A DNA stretch of 64,000 nt from Flavobacterium tiangeerense (GCF_007830355.1 NZ_VLKO01000010.1:1-64000); one strand, 5' to 3'; shown: positions 44,290 to 54,379, counted from the first letter of the stretch. Program-made: numbers and translations. Notes: generated by a model not told the origin, from the letters alone.

Positions 44290-45429
44290 AACACTTACCG
44301 CATTACCACCAAAACCTACTGCATTCACTAAAACTTTTTGTATCGGTCTTTTTTGTTGTTGCCCTTTCGCAAAAGGAACTCCCACAAACGTATTGTGCTG
44401 CATCATTAATATGGCAAACTCCATGCTTAGAATCCCTGATGCACCAAAAGTGTGACCGATTTTCCATTTATTAGTAGTTAATAATGGTAGGCTTTCGCCA
44501 AAGACTTTTTGGATCGCTTTATACTCTGTCAAATCCCCTTTTATAGTTCCTGGCGCATGCATGACAATTACATCAACATCTGACAAAATAGTATCTTTTA
44601 AAGCCATTGCCATCGATTTTTGAAAGCAAACAGCTTCAGCAGAAATGGAAATATTATGCTCTAAAATTTCAGTGGCATAACCAATTCCTTCAATGTATGC
44701 TAATGCGTTTTCTTTTTTACCCATTTCCAGACAACAAACTCCTGCACCTTCGCCTAGAATCATGGTGTTTTGTGTTTTATCTAAATCTAAAGCGCGGTTT
44801 GGGTACAACTCATTAGATCTGGAATAAATCTTTAATGCTTTCATTTGGGCAATTGTAAAATCGGTCAATGGAGCTTCACTTCCTCCAACCAAAAATTTAT
44901 CAACCATTCCTGATCTCAGCCATGCTACACCATTTAAAACAGCATGCAAAGCCGTAGAGCAAGTGATGGAGTGGGAAATTTCAGGTCCTGTACTTTGCAA
45001 ATCATGTGCTACCCACGAAGAAATATTTCCTAAAGTGGTAGTTGGTGATGCTAGTGTTTGCGCCTTTCCTGTTTCTAAGTATTCTTGATGGTGCTTTTCA
45101 AATAAATCAGTTGCACCACGTGATGAACCAATATTGATTCCGAACACATCATTTTCACCCCAGCCCGCTTGCTGTATTGCGGCTCGGGAAGCTTCAATAG
45201 CATATAAAACTGAGTTATCAAGGAATTTATATTTTGGATCAGACTGTTTTAATTGTTCCACTTTAGCAGCCGAAACGCTATCTAAAGGCGCTACAAAAGC
45301 TGGTGATTTATCAATTACCTTATGTACAAAACAGTGTTGTTCCTTTAGATAATTCTCCCACACCATTTCAAGATTATTCCCTAACGGGGAAACGGATGAC
45401 AGTGCTGTAATGGATATAATTTGTGACAA
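44275..45429 (-). CDS. Beta-ketoacyl-ACP synthase (FabF-like) in the biotin cluster
   Basis: A 384-residue thiolase-fold condensing enzyme. The full catalytic set is present: C157 (SITCSTALHAV), H291 (VMHAPGT), K321 and H326 (NKWKIGHTFGASG). It is shorter than typical FabF (about 410). Downstream of bioA, bioD and bioF in the same orientation, it may build the pimeloyl precursor of biotin, but a role in other fatty-acid or polyene synthesis cannot be excluded. A 127-base gap with a GCAAAG repeat separates it from bioA. Substrate inference is moderate. Confidence 0.85.
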   Translation of the reverse strand: MSQIISITALSSVSPLGNNLEMVWENYLKEQHCFVHKVIDKSPAFVAPLDSVSAAKVEQLKQSDPKYKFLDNSVLYAIEASRAAIQQAGWGENDVFGINIGSSRGATDLFEKHHQEYLETGKAQTLASPTTTLGNISSWVAHDLQSTGPEISHSITCSTALHAVLNGVAWLRSGMVDKFLVGGSEAPLTDFTIAQMKALKIYSRSNELYPNRALDLDKTQNTMILGEGAGVCCLEMGKKENALAYIEGIGYATEILEHNISISAEAVCFQKSMAMALKDTILSDVDVIVMHAPGTIKGDLTEYKAIQKVFGESLPLLTTNKWKIGHTFGASGILSMEFAILMMQHNTFVGVPFAKGQQQKRPIQKVLVNAVGFGGNAVSVLLSL

Positions 45430-45447
45430 GATACTATTGATTTGATT

Positions 45448-45486
45448 GCAAAGGTCGCAAAGTTTTACACAAAGTTTGCTAAGGTT
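45448..45486. repeat. GCAAAG-type degenerate repeat, copy 2
   Basis: GCAAAGGTC, GCAAAGTTTTACAC, AAAGTTTGC and TAAGGTTT follow each other in the gap between the ketoacyl synthase gene and bioA. It is related to 14491-14534. Confidence 0.5.
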
Positions 45487-45556
45487 TAGGCCTAAATAAC
45501 AATTTCGAAACTTTTTGTGACTTCATTTATAATTAAGAAAAAAATTCTTCAAGAAC

Positions 45557-46828
45557 TTATACTATTTCTAAGACCTCTTCTACTACTTGATAAATTTTTT
45601 GCAACTGATCATCAGTGATGATGTATGGAGGCAAAATGTAAACAATATTCCCAACAGGTCTTAAAATCACACCATTTTCAATAAAAAAATCATATAGTTT
45701 GTTTCGCAATGATCCATAGTAACTAGCTTCACCCTCTGTTTTGATTTCTAAAGCAAATATAGTTCCCAAGACTCGCGTAGTTGTTACCTTAGAGTGTCTC
45801 TTGATTTTACTTTGAAAATCCAAATGATTTTGATTTACCCGAACCAAATTAGCTTGCATCTCGGGAGTATTTAACAACTCTAAACTGGCTAGAGCAGCCG
45901 CACAACCCGTAGGATTTGCTGTAAAGGTGTGTCCGTGAAACAATGCCTTATTAATATCATCATCATAAAAAGCTTCGAAGATATCTTGTGTAAAAGTTGT
46001 TATTGCCATAGGAATGGTACCTCCAGTCAGCGCCTTAGACAAGCACATGATATCTGGTTTTGTTACCACATAATCCATTGCGAAGTTTTTACCTGTTTTT
46101 CCAAAACCAGTCATGACTTCATCAGCAATGGTCAAAACCTGGCTTTCATTACAAATTTGCAACAATACATCTAGTGTTTCCGGTTCATACATCACCATTC
46201 CCGCAGCACCTTGCACTAAAGGTTCAAAGATAAAAGCGGCACACTTGTTATTTTTTAGATGCTCGCGTAAAGCTTGGTAACTTTCTTCCTCTTTTCCGGG
46301 AATGGGCACAGGAATTCTCACTACATCAATAAACATTCCTTCAAATGCTTGAGTGTAAAATGAAATTCCGCTAGCAGCCATCGCTGCAAAAGTATCACCA
46401 TGAAACGCATTTTCAAATGCAACGATCGTAGTACGTTGCTCTCCTTTGTTAAAAAAATATTGCAACGCTACTTTGATACCAACTTCAACAGCAGTAGAGC
46501 CGTTATCTGAAAAGAATACTTTTTGTTGATTTTTCGGCAAAATCTCAAGTAACTTTTCCCCTAAAATAATGGCGGGTTCATGAGTAAAACCGCCAAAAAG
46601 AACATGTTCTAGAGTTGTTAATTGCTTGTAAATAGCATCGGCAATAAATGTATTACTATGTCCATAAGGATTCACCCACCATGAGGCAATAGCATCGATG
46701 TATTCTTTGTTATTTTCGTCCCAAAGCAAAGCTCCTTTTCCTCTTTTGATAGCAATAGGAACTGCAGCTGTTTTATGTTGTGTGTAAGGATGCCAAAGAT
46801 GTTTTTGGTCTCTTTCAGTTAATGTCAT
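45557..46828 (-). CDS. bioA: Adenosylmethionine-8-amino-7-oxononanoate aminotransferase
   Basis: A 423-residue PLP class III aminotransferase that makes 7,8-diaminopelargonate from KAPA with SAM as amino donor. Markers are 'LWHPYTQHK' at the N-terminus, 'WWVNPYGHSN', 'FSDNGSTAVEVGIKVALQYF', 'FENAFHGDTFAAM', 'TIADEVMTGFGKTGKNFAMDYVVTKPDIMCLSKALTGG' with the PLP lysine in SKALTGG. The TTG at 46849 that would extend the frame is in the -7 element; the ATG at 46828 (MTLTERDQKH) is used. It lies 57 bases after bioD. Confidence 0.95.
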   Translation of the reverse strand: MTLTERDQKHLWHPYTQHKTAAVPIAIKRGKGALLWDENNKEYIDAIASWWVNPYGHSNTFIADAIYKQLTTLEHVLFGGFTHEPAIILGEKLLEILPKNQQKVFFSDNGSTAVEVGIKVALQYFFNKGEQRTTIVAFENAFHGDTFAAMAASGISFYTQAFEGMFIDVVRIPVPIPGKEEESYQALREHLKNNKCAAFIFEPLVQGAAGMVMYEPETLDVLLQICNESQVLTIADEVMTGFGKTGKNFAMDYVVTKPDIMCLSKALTGGTIPMAITTFTQDIFEAFYDDDINKALFHGHTFTANPTGCAAALASLELLNTPEMQANLVRVNQNHLDFQSKIKRHSKVTTTRVLGTIFALEIKTEGEASYYGSLRNKLYDFFIENGVILRPVGNIVYILPPYIITDDQLQKIYQVVEEVLEIV

Positions 46829-46846
46829 TTCAAATAATATATTTCG

Positions 46847-46854
46847 CAAAGATA
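46847..46854 (-). promoter_or_regulatory. -7 element of bioA
   Basis: TATCTTTG on the minus strand fits TAnnTTTG, 18 bases before the bioA ATG, suggesting bioA can be transcribed separately from bioD. Confidence 0.5.
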
Positions 46855-46885
46855 CATAGAGAAGGCAACGTGTTTTACAAAAATG

Positions 46886-47503
46886 TTACAAACTCAATAG
46901 CTTTTCCCTGAACCTGTCAGCGTATTCTTTAATTACATTTTGATCAAAATAAGGTTCTTGCTCAATTCTCCCAATACAGTTTAAACCTGTTTTAGAAAGG
47001 ATAATGGTTTCGGTAGCTTTGTTCTCATCACCCGAAAACAGAATTCCCGCCACTTCAATTTTCCTGTTTTGAAGCGCTTCAATCGTTAACAATGTGTGAT
47101 TGATACTCCCCAAGTAGTGTCTAGAAACTACAATGACTTTATAGTCAGGCTGAATCAAATCTATCACACACTCTGTATCATTTATTGGTACAAATACACC
47201 ACCTGCACCTTCTACCACAAGGTGATTATCAGTTTTTGGTTCAACTATTTTTTGTAAATCAATTACAACACCATCACAAGCTGCGGCATAATGCGGACTT
47301 GCTGGAGTTTTTAAGGCATAAGCATTGGGGTGAAGTCTTGTTTTAGAATTTGACAGAAAGGATTTTACTTTATGACTGTCTGAATGGTCTAAATCTCCGG
47401 CTTGAATGGGCTTCCAATAATCAGCCTCAAGCGCCTCTGTAATAATAGCTGCTGCAATAGTTTTACCTACATCGGTTCCTATTCCTGTTATAAATAGTTT
47501 CAT
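46886..47503 (-). CDS. bioD: Dethiobiotin synthetase
   Basis: A 205-residue ATP-dependent ligase that closes the ureido ring of dethiobiotin. The P-loop is 'GIGTDVGKTIAAAI' at residues 7-20, 'YWKPIQAGD' follows with the substrate-binding Lys, and 'VVEGAGGVFVPIND' is near 97. The length is slightly short but complete. It lies upstream of bioA. Confidence 0.94.
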   Translation of the reverse strand: MKLFITGIGTDVGKTIAAAIITEALEADYWKPIQAGDLDHSDSHKVKSFLSNSKTRLHPNAYALKTPASPHYAAACDGVVIDLQKIVEPKTDNHLVVEGAGGVFVPINDTECVIDLIQPDYKVIVVSRHYLGSINHTLLTIEALQNRKIEVAGILFSGDENKATETIILSKTGLNCIGRIEQEPYFDQNVIKEYADRFREKLLSL

Positions 47504-47519
47504 GATTTATGAATTTGTA

Positions 47520-47527
47520 CAAAAATA
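47520..47527 (-). promoter_or_regulatory. -7 element of bioD
   Basis: TATTTTTG on the minus strand fits TAnnTTTG, 16 bases before the bioD ATG and right after the terminator of the upstream gene. Confidence 0.45.
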
Positions 47528-47532
47528 GAAAA

Positions 47533-47549
47533 CCCATCATAAAGATGGG
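47533..47549 (-). terminator. Terminator of the TraB/GumN gene
   Basis: A 6-bp stem (CCCATC/GATGGG) with a 5-base loop; on the minus strand it continues into TTTTCTATTTTT. It separates the TraB/GumN gene from bioD. Confidence 0.65.
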
Positions 47550-47692
47550 CTTATTTCTAATATTCTTTTAAATCTTATAACACTTATCATAGATTGATGG
47601 TAAGCATTCAACTCTTATATTAACACAAAAAATTGAAAATCATAATTTTTGTTTTTCTAATCTAAAAATTAGTATTCGATTTAAATTAAATT

Positions 47693-48571
47693 TTAGTTCA
47701 ATATCGGTTTAACAGTATATCCTGCTTTTTTTAGCAAGTTGATCACTCCTTTTTCACCTAACAAATGCCCTGCTCCTACTGCAAAGAATGAACTTTTATC
47801 TTTCATAATACCTGGCATTTTCTCAACCCAATTAGTATTCCGTTCTTCAAGCAACCATTTTTTTGAGTTTTCATCTAAAAATTTAGGGTCTGTAATTTGT
47901 TTGTACAATTCTACTAAGTTTTCATCTTTATAAGATTGGACCATTTTCTGGGTATCTTCAAGTTTTGATTCCTTTAACATAGCAATCATTTGGTCATCAT
48001 TATAGGCTTTACCCATGAATTGCATTTGCGCCTCACCCGTTTCTAATCCTCCTAATTTTTTATTCCCCGCTTTAGCAATACTTGATAGTTCCATCTCGTA
48101 GAATTTCAAATTGGTACACCCAAAAGATTTCATGGTAATCAAACTCATTACAGTAAACAAACTAAAATTATCTACCTGTTGAACAGTCATACCTGTTTTT
48201 TCTTTTAAGATAGTATCCAAATTTGCAAGTTGTTGAGCTGTAAGTTTTTTGCTTAAAGGCTCTGAACCCATTGCAGATTTTTGTAAAAAAGCCATTTCAT
48301 TAGGATCATTCAAATCAATTTCAAGAAACAAATTTTCGGCATTATTTAACGCTTTTTTTGTTTTATCAGTAAGAAAATAATCATCATTGCAAATCATGTG
48401 TACCGTACCATAAAGATAAGACGGTTTTGCATTTCCGTTACCTGAAATCTCCCATAATAAAGAGTTTTCATTTTCTGGAATTGCTGCTTTTTTGTTGTTT
48501 TGCGCTATGCTTACTTGCGAAATTAAAAGCATTGCAAGTACTGATAATGATGTTCTAATTACGTTTTTCAT
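47693..48571 (-). CDS. Exported TraB/GumN-family protein
   Basis: A 292-residue protein with a signal peptide (cleavage after SIAQ near residue 24). Family motifs are 'PSYLYGTVHMI' (GTVH, near residue 54) and 'SSFFAVGAGHLLGEKGVINLLKKAGY' (GxGH, near 267), as in the TraB/PrgY/GumN (Tiki-like) family of putative metal-dependent peptidases. Its role here is unknown. It is inserted between bioF and bioD but has its own terminator, so a biotin role is not implied. Confidence 0.85.
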   Translation of the reverse strand: MKNVIRTSLSVLAMLLISQVSIAQNNKKAAIPENENSLLWEISGNGNAKPSYLYGTVHMICNDDYFLTDKTKKALNNAENLFLEIDLNDPNEMAFLQKSAMGSEPLSKKLTAQQLANLDTILKEKTGMTVQQVDNFSLFTVMSLITMKSFGCTNLKFYEMELSSIAKAGNKKLGGLETGEAQMQFMGKAYNDDQMIAMLKESKLEDTQKMVQSYKDENLVELYKQITDPKFLDENSKKWLLEERNTNWVEKMPGIMKDKSSFFAVGAGHLLGEKGVINLLKKAGYTVKPILN

Positions 48572-48646
48572 TTTTTCTATTTGTATATCTAGTTACATGA
48601 AGTAAGTATTTATATCTACAAAACGTTTCAAAAAAATGAAACTAAA

Positions 48647-49783
48647 TTATAAAAGTGAGTAGATACACTGCATCAAAGTCGAAATTTCTTGGGTAGAATT
48701 ATAACTGTGTAAACAAAAACGAAGGCGTTCTTGACCTTCTGGAACTGTAGGTGAAAGAATCGCTTTTACATCAAAACCCTTTTCTTGCAATTGACTTGCA
48801 ATCGTTTTTACTTTTTCATTCCCAGGAATAATAGCCGATTGAATTGCTGATTTACTGCGAACAAAGAGGGGTTTTAATCCTAAGAGATTTTTTTCTTGAT
48901 TGAAATGTACAATGTTCTCTTTGAGTTTAACAATAGACTCTGAATCGTTTGTCAAACATTGGTACGCTATAAAAATGGTCGCTACAGCATGTGGAGAAAG
49001 TCCTGTAGTGTAAATAAAACTTCGGGCAAAGTTTACTAAATAATCCCGTAAATTTTGTGATCCTAAAATAGCCGCACCGTGACAACCCAAACCTTTCCCG
49101 AAAGTCATAATTCGGGCAAAAACATGATCTTGCAAACCAAGCATTTGCACATAACCTTCTCCTTTATCCCCAAAAACACCTAATGCATGTGCTTCATCAA
49201 TTACTACGTAACAATTGTGTTTGGTTGCAACCAAAATTAATTCTTCAAGATTAGGACAATCCCCATCCATAGAAAAAACTGATTCTGTAACGATATAAAT
49301 AACTGTATTAGGATTTCGTAGAATTAATTTTTCTAAATCTTCAAAATCATTGTGATTGAATTTATAAGCCTTGGCTCTTGATAATTGAATCCCATCACGT
49401 ATGGAGGCATGGCACAACTCATCGTATAGAATTAAATCTCCCTTTTGCGGTACCGAACCAAAAAAACCAAGATTAGCATCATATCCTGAATTGAAAAGCA
49501 ATGCTGTTTCAGCTTGATGAAAAGTAGCAATGAAATCCTCGGTAGTTTGATAAAGCTTGTGATTTCCAGAAATTAATCTTGATCCCGTAGCGCCGTTTTG
49601 AATTATTTTGTTGCTAATTAAATACTGATGCGTCTCGTTAAAAATAATTTCTGATTGGGAAAAACCCAAGTAATCATTTGATGAAAAATCAACTTCTCTT
49701 TGCAACGTAGGTAATGTGCGCAAGGCATTATGCTCCTTTCTAATTTCAAGTTTTTGAGATAAATGCTCTGGAATTTTTTTCAT
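48647..49783 (-). CDS. bioF: 8-amino-7-oxononanoate synthase
   Basis: A 378-residue PLP alpha-oxoamine synthase that condenses pimeloyl thioester with alanine. Markers are 'FSSNDYLGFS' near residue 33, 'GATGSRLISGNHKLYQTTEDFIATFHQAETALLFNSGYDAN', 'VIDEAHALGVFGDKGEG' and the PLP lysine in 'MTFGKGLGCHGAAILG'. The frame can start at a TTG at 49792, which is inside a -7 element; the ATG at 49783 is only 6 bases from that element. Confidence 0.92.
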   Translation of the reverse strand: MKKIPEHLSQKLEIRKEHNALRTLPTLQREVDFSSNDYLGFSQSEIIFNETHQYLISNKIIQNGATGSRLISGNHKLYQTTEDFIATFHQAETALLFNSGYDANLGFFGSVPQKGDLILYDELCHASIRDGIQLSRAKAYKFNHNDFEDLEKLILRNPNTVIYIVTESVFSMDGDCPNLEELILVATKHNCYVVIDEAHALGVFGDKGEGYVQMLGLQDHVFARIMTFGKGLGCHGAAILGSQNLRDYLVNFARSFIYTTGLSPHAVATIFIAYQCLTNDSESIVKLKENIVHFNQEKNLLGLKPLFVRSKSAIQSAIIPGNEKVKTIASQLQEKGFDVKAILSPTVPEGQERLRFCLHSYNSTQEISTLMQCIYSLL

Positions 49784-49789
49784 AGAACA

Positions 49790-49797
49790 CAAAATTA
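49790..49797 (-). promoter_or_regulatory. -7 element of bioF
   Basis: TAATTTTG on the minus strand fits TAnnTTTG and ends 6 bases before the bioF ATG, which would give a leaderless or nearly leaderless mRNA. No -33 TTG is seen. Confidence 0.45.
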
Positions 49798-50399
49798 AGC
49801 ATTTTAAGTGAATTAGTTTATTATAAATAATTTGCTAAATGATGAACTTACTAATTACCAAACGGCTCAAAAAAAGTAATATTTTTTTTCATTACTACAT
49901 GCTTTAAAATCAAATGGAATACACCAATACTATAAAACTCAATTTACATTTTTGAATTAAAAAAAATAAATTTACACAACTACAGTTTTTGAATACACGA
50001 CAACAAAGGACGAATAAAATCCTGAGCCCATTTATTTTACTAAACCTCAATTTCTTATTTAGCGATGAAGCAAATAAGTTAAATATCAACTTACACACAT
50101 TGCTTAATAAATAAGATTACTACTGTAATGAAAACACTATCTTAATGATAATTAACAAACAGCTCAATTAAGGATGTATTTTGTCGAGTATTTTTTTACT
50201 TCAACGAGTATTTAACCATACCTATTCTCCAATAGATTTAAACCTATACATTTGCATCGAATTGTAATTTTTTGTTAAAATAAAGTCATATTAAATATTT
50301 TGTCTGTCACAATAATTCATTAATTACAAAAACCATATTTTCAAAAAGAAAATTTTAAATCAATACAATTTAAATAAAATTAAACTCAAATAAACAGCA
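49793..50399. other. AT-rich divergent intergenic gap
   Basis: About 600 bases between bioF and the Ppx-like gene. It holds the bioF -7 element at its left end and a plus-strand -7 element at 50247. A short minus-strand open frame at 49910-50098 looks accidental. No repeat or RNA gene is apparent. Confidence 0.4.
50247..50254 (+). promoter_or_regulatory. -7 element of the Ppx/GppA-like gene
   Basis: TACATTTG fits TAnnTTTG; the leader to the ATG at 50400 would be about 140 bases. Confidence 0.4.
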
Positions 50400-51500
50400 A
50401 TGAATATTAACAGTATATCTTCTATGAAGAATAAAATACAAACAGCAACTGCCATAGTTGTTTTCATGTTCGTAAACAACATGATTGCTCAATCCAACAA
50501 AGATTTGTATGCGGGTATAGAAATTGGTAGTAAAGGAGTGAAAGTTTCTGTTTTAGATGTAGACAACATCAAGAGAGGGAATTATGAAGTAAAAAAGTTT
50601 TGGACAGAAAACGTAGGTATTGCAAAAGGCATTTCTATCAATGGAAATCTTGGAGAAGAAGAAATTCTTAAAACAATCAAAGTGGTTAAAGAAAACCTAA
50701 AAACAATAGAAACCGAATTCAAAGTACCAAGCGAAAATGTTTTCTTAATAGGTTCCTCTGGAGTTGCAATGGCAAAAAACCATAAGGACTTAATAGGTCG
50801 AATAAAAACCGAAACTGGAAAAGACTTGGATTTTATTGATGCAAGCCAAGAAGGAAAAATGCTAATGAAAGGATTAATTCCACCTAATAAATACAAAAAC
50901 TCATTAGTACTAGATATCGGAGGAGGAAATACAAAAGGAGGTTACGTAGATGTATCTGCCATGGAAGAATTTGTATTTTTCCCTGTAAGCTTAAATTACG
51001 GTTCTATCACACTAACTGAAATTGTAAACAAAAAAACAAAATCAGAGGAAATAAGCGACTATAATTCAAAATCTTTTGAATATATGCCTGAGTTACGTGC
51101 ACAAACAACAGCAATGTTTAATTCTAAGCCAAAAGCTATGGACAAAAGCTCTGTCTATTTTTCTGGTGGTGCTGTTTGGGCTTTCTTTACTCTAAGCATG
51201 AACAAAACAGATGAAAATTTTTGCGAGTTTACTATGGACGATGTTATTAGTTACGATGTAGTTATCAAAAACAATTACACCCGATACAAGCAAATGGCAG
51301 CTACTGATAAAGAAATAGAGAGAGTACTGAATACATACTCACAAAAACACCTCATTTCTGGAAACAATATTTTAATAACCTTACTAGAAAACATTCCAGA
51401 TGTAAAAAATAAAAAATTATATTTCAGTAAAGAAGGACAAATAGCTTGGCTTGTTTCCTACATAGCAGATAGATCAAAGAGAGTCAAGAAAATAATGTAA
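50400..51500 (+). CDS. Exported Ppx/GppA-like ASKHA-fold protein
   Basis: A 366-residue protein with two sugar-kinase/actin-fold phosphate loops: 'AGIEIGSKGVKVSVLD' at about 38-53 and 'SLVLDIGGGNTKGG' at about 168-181, with 'YFSGGAVWA' near 255. This is the pattern of exopolyphosphatase/pppGpp phosphatases, though the first loop has Glu in place of the usual Asp. Unusually, it begins with a signal peptide (hydrophobic segment about 16-30, end MIAQ), predicting export to the periplasm. An alternative start at residue 9 (MKNKIQ, 50424) gives an even more typical signal. Substrate is unknown. Confidence 0.8.
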   Translation: MNINSISSMKNKIQTATAIVVFMFVNNMIAQSNKDLYAGIEIGSKGVKVSVLDVDNIKRGNYEVKKFWTENVGIAKGISINGNLGEEEILKTIKVVKENLKTIETEFKVPSENVFLIGSSGVAMAKNHKDLIGRIKTETGKDLDFIDASQEGKMLMKGLIPPNKYKNSLVLDIGGGNTKGGYVDVSAMEEFVFFPVSLNYGSITLTEIVNKKTKSEEISDYNSKSFEYMPELRAQTTAMFNSKPKAMDKSSVYFSGGAVWAFFTLSMNKTDENFCEFTMDDVISYDVVIKNNYTRYKQMAATDKEIERVLNTYSQKHLISGNNILITLLENIPDVKNKKLYFSKEGQIAWLVSYIADRSKRVKKIM

Positions 51501-51519
51501 TTTTCAAAAGCTCCTACTT

Positions 51520-51569
51520 AAAATAGAATCGAAATCGTAAACTACTCTTTATGATTTCGATTCTATTTT
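51520..51569 (+). terminator. Terminator of the Ppx/GppA-like gene
   Basis: A 17-bp perfect stem (AAAATAGAATCGAAATC and its complement) with a 16-base loop, followed by T-rich sequence. Confidence 0.75.
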
Positions 51570-51724
51570 ATTTTAATCATTTGATGCAAATTTAAAATAA
51601 ACGCCAATAAAAATAAAAGAACCTATAAAAATTTAAAATTCAATACACTAAAAATCAACAATAAAACAAAACATACTTTATTATCTTTAACTTGCATGGG
51701 CACTATCTATTAAACCGTAAGACC

Positions 51725-52267
51725 ATGAAAAATATTCAATTCACAAGAGCAACAACTTCAAAAGAATTACAAGAGATCATCGCCCTACAACAGCAAAATA
51801 TATCCAATAATATATCTCCAGAGGAGAAAAAGAAAGAGGGTTTTGTTACTCTTCAGCATACTTTTGAATTATTGGAACAAATGAATAATGCATGTCCGCA
51901 CTGCATTGCGAAAGCAAATGATACCGTAATAGGTTATGCACTTGTAATGAAACCAAGTTTTAAAGACACTATCAAAGCCTTAGAGCCACTGTTTGATGAA
52001 ATTCAAAACCTAGTGCCGCGCTATAAAAACTATATCATAATGGGACAAATATGTATTGCAAAAGAATACCGAGGATTAGGTATCTTTAAAAAACTGTACC
52101 ATTTTTACAAAGATGAATTGAGTTATCAGTATGACTGTCTTATTACCGAAGTAGCGTCCATAAATGCGAGATCGTTAAACGCACATCAAGCTGTAGGATT
52201 TACAACCTTAAAAACATATCAGGAGAAAGACATTACTTGGCATATTATGATTTGGGATTGGGTATAA
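51725..52267 (+). CDS. GNAT-family N-acetyltransferase
   Basis: A 180-residue GNAT-fold protein. The acetyl-CoA pyrophosphate loop is in 'MGQICIAKEYRGLGIFKKLYHFY' (near residue 120), preceded by 'VIGYALVMKP' and followed by 'LITEVASINARSLNAHQAVGFTTL', typical strands 4-6. The substrate cannot be told. The ATG at 51725 (MKNIQFTRA) is preferred over a TTG at 51692. Confidence 0.85.
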   Translation: MKNIQFTRATTSKELQEIIALQQQNISNNISPEEKKKEGFVTLQHTFELLEQMNNACPHCIAKANDTVIGYALVMKPSFKDTIKALEPLFDEIQNLVPRYKNYIIMGQICIAKEYRGLGIFKKLYHFYKDELSYQYDCLITEVASINARSLNAHQAVGFTTLKTYQEKDITWHIMIWDWV

Positions 52268-52268
52268 A

Positions 52269-52293
52269 AAAACCCCGCATGTAGCGAGGTTTT
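52269..52293. terminator. Bidirectional terminator between GNAT gene and atpC
   Basis: A 10-bp stem with one mismatch (AAAACCCCGC/GCGAGGTTTT) and a 5-base loop between convergent genes, with T runs on each side. Confidence 0.8.
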
Positions 52294-52313
52294 CTATTTT
52301 TTTTGAAATCATT

Positions 52314-52595
52314 TTAGTCAACTAAAACAATTACTTTATTGTCTTTCATTTCAATGGTACCCGAGTTAATTTCCAAAGTATAGTTTTGAGCATCTACCAT
52401 AGTAAATTTAGCCGCAACTTCTTTTGCAAATTTAAAATTTGAAGCTGTAATTTTCACAAGTCCTTTTTCTAAAATAGAAACTATTGGAGCGTGATTATTC
52501 AATATTTGAAAACTACCATCAACTCCTGGCAACGTTACTGAGGTAACTTCTGCTGAGAACAATTTTGCTTCTGGTGAAACTATTTCTAATAACAT
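52314..52595 (-). CDS. atpC: ATP synthase F1 epsilon subunit
   Basis: A 93-residue protein matching the N-terminal beta-sandwich of epsilon ('LEIVSPEAKLFSAEVTSVTLPGVDGSFQILNNHAPIVSIL'). It lacks the C-terminal helical hairpin found in the roughly 135-residue E. coli protein, so hairpin-based auto-inhibition is unlikely. It lies 69 bases after atpD. Confidence 0.93.
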   Translation of the reverse strand: MLLEIVSPEAKLFSAEVTSVTLPGVDGSFQILNNHAPIVSILEKGLVKITASNFKFAKEVAAKFTMVDAQNYTLEINSGTIEMKDNKVIVLVD

Positions 52596-52607
52596 ATCTT
52601 TTAGTTT

Positions 52608-52633
52608 ACAGTCTCAGTTAACAGTCTCAGTAC
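52608..52633. repeat. 13-base tandem repeat between atpD and atpC
   Basis: ACAGTCTCAGTTA is followed directly by ACAGTCTCAGTAC. The next bases (ACTGAAACTGAA) contain partial inverted copies. Confidence 0.6.
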
Positions 52634-52664
52634 AAAATACTGAAACTGAACACCGAATCTTAAT

Positions 52665-54179
<1,515 letters not shown>

Positions 54180-54260
54180 TTATGTATTTATTAAATAGCT
54201 ATTTAGGTTTATGAAATAGTTCCAATCGAAACGTATCGATTAAATGCTTTTTTCAGTGTG

Positions 54261-54290
54261 CAAAGATAATTTTTTAAAATATAAAATCAA
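54261..54290 (-). promoter_or_regulatory. Promoter of atpD-atpC
   Basis: On the minus strand, TTG (54290-54288), 19 bases, TATCTTTG (54268-54261) fits the -33/-7 consensus. The leader to the ATG at 54176 would be about 78 bases. Confidence 0.75.
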
Positions 54291-54379
54291 TTATTTTTTA
54301 GAAAAAATGGATATTTTTAGTAGATCCCACAGAAACAACTAAAAAAAAGAAAAATGACAACATTATTCTCAAAAAAAAG

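Noticed and set aside
49910..50098. Short minus-strand frame of 62 codons in the bioF-Ppx gap
   Set aside because: Low-complexity composition (Phe/Leu/Lys-rich from AT-rich DNA), no promoter or family resemblance.
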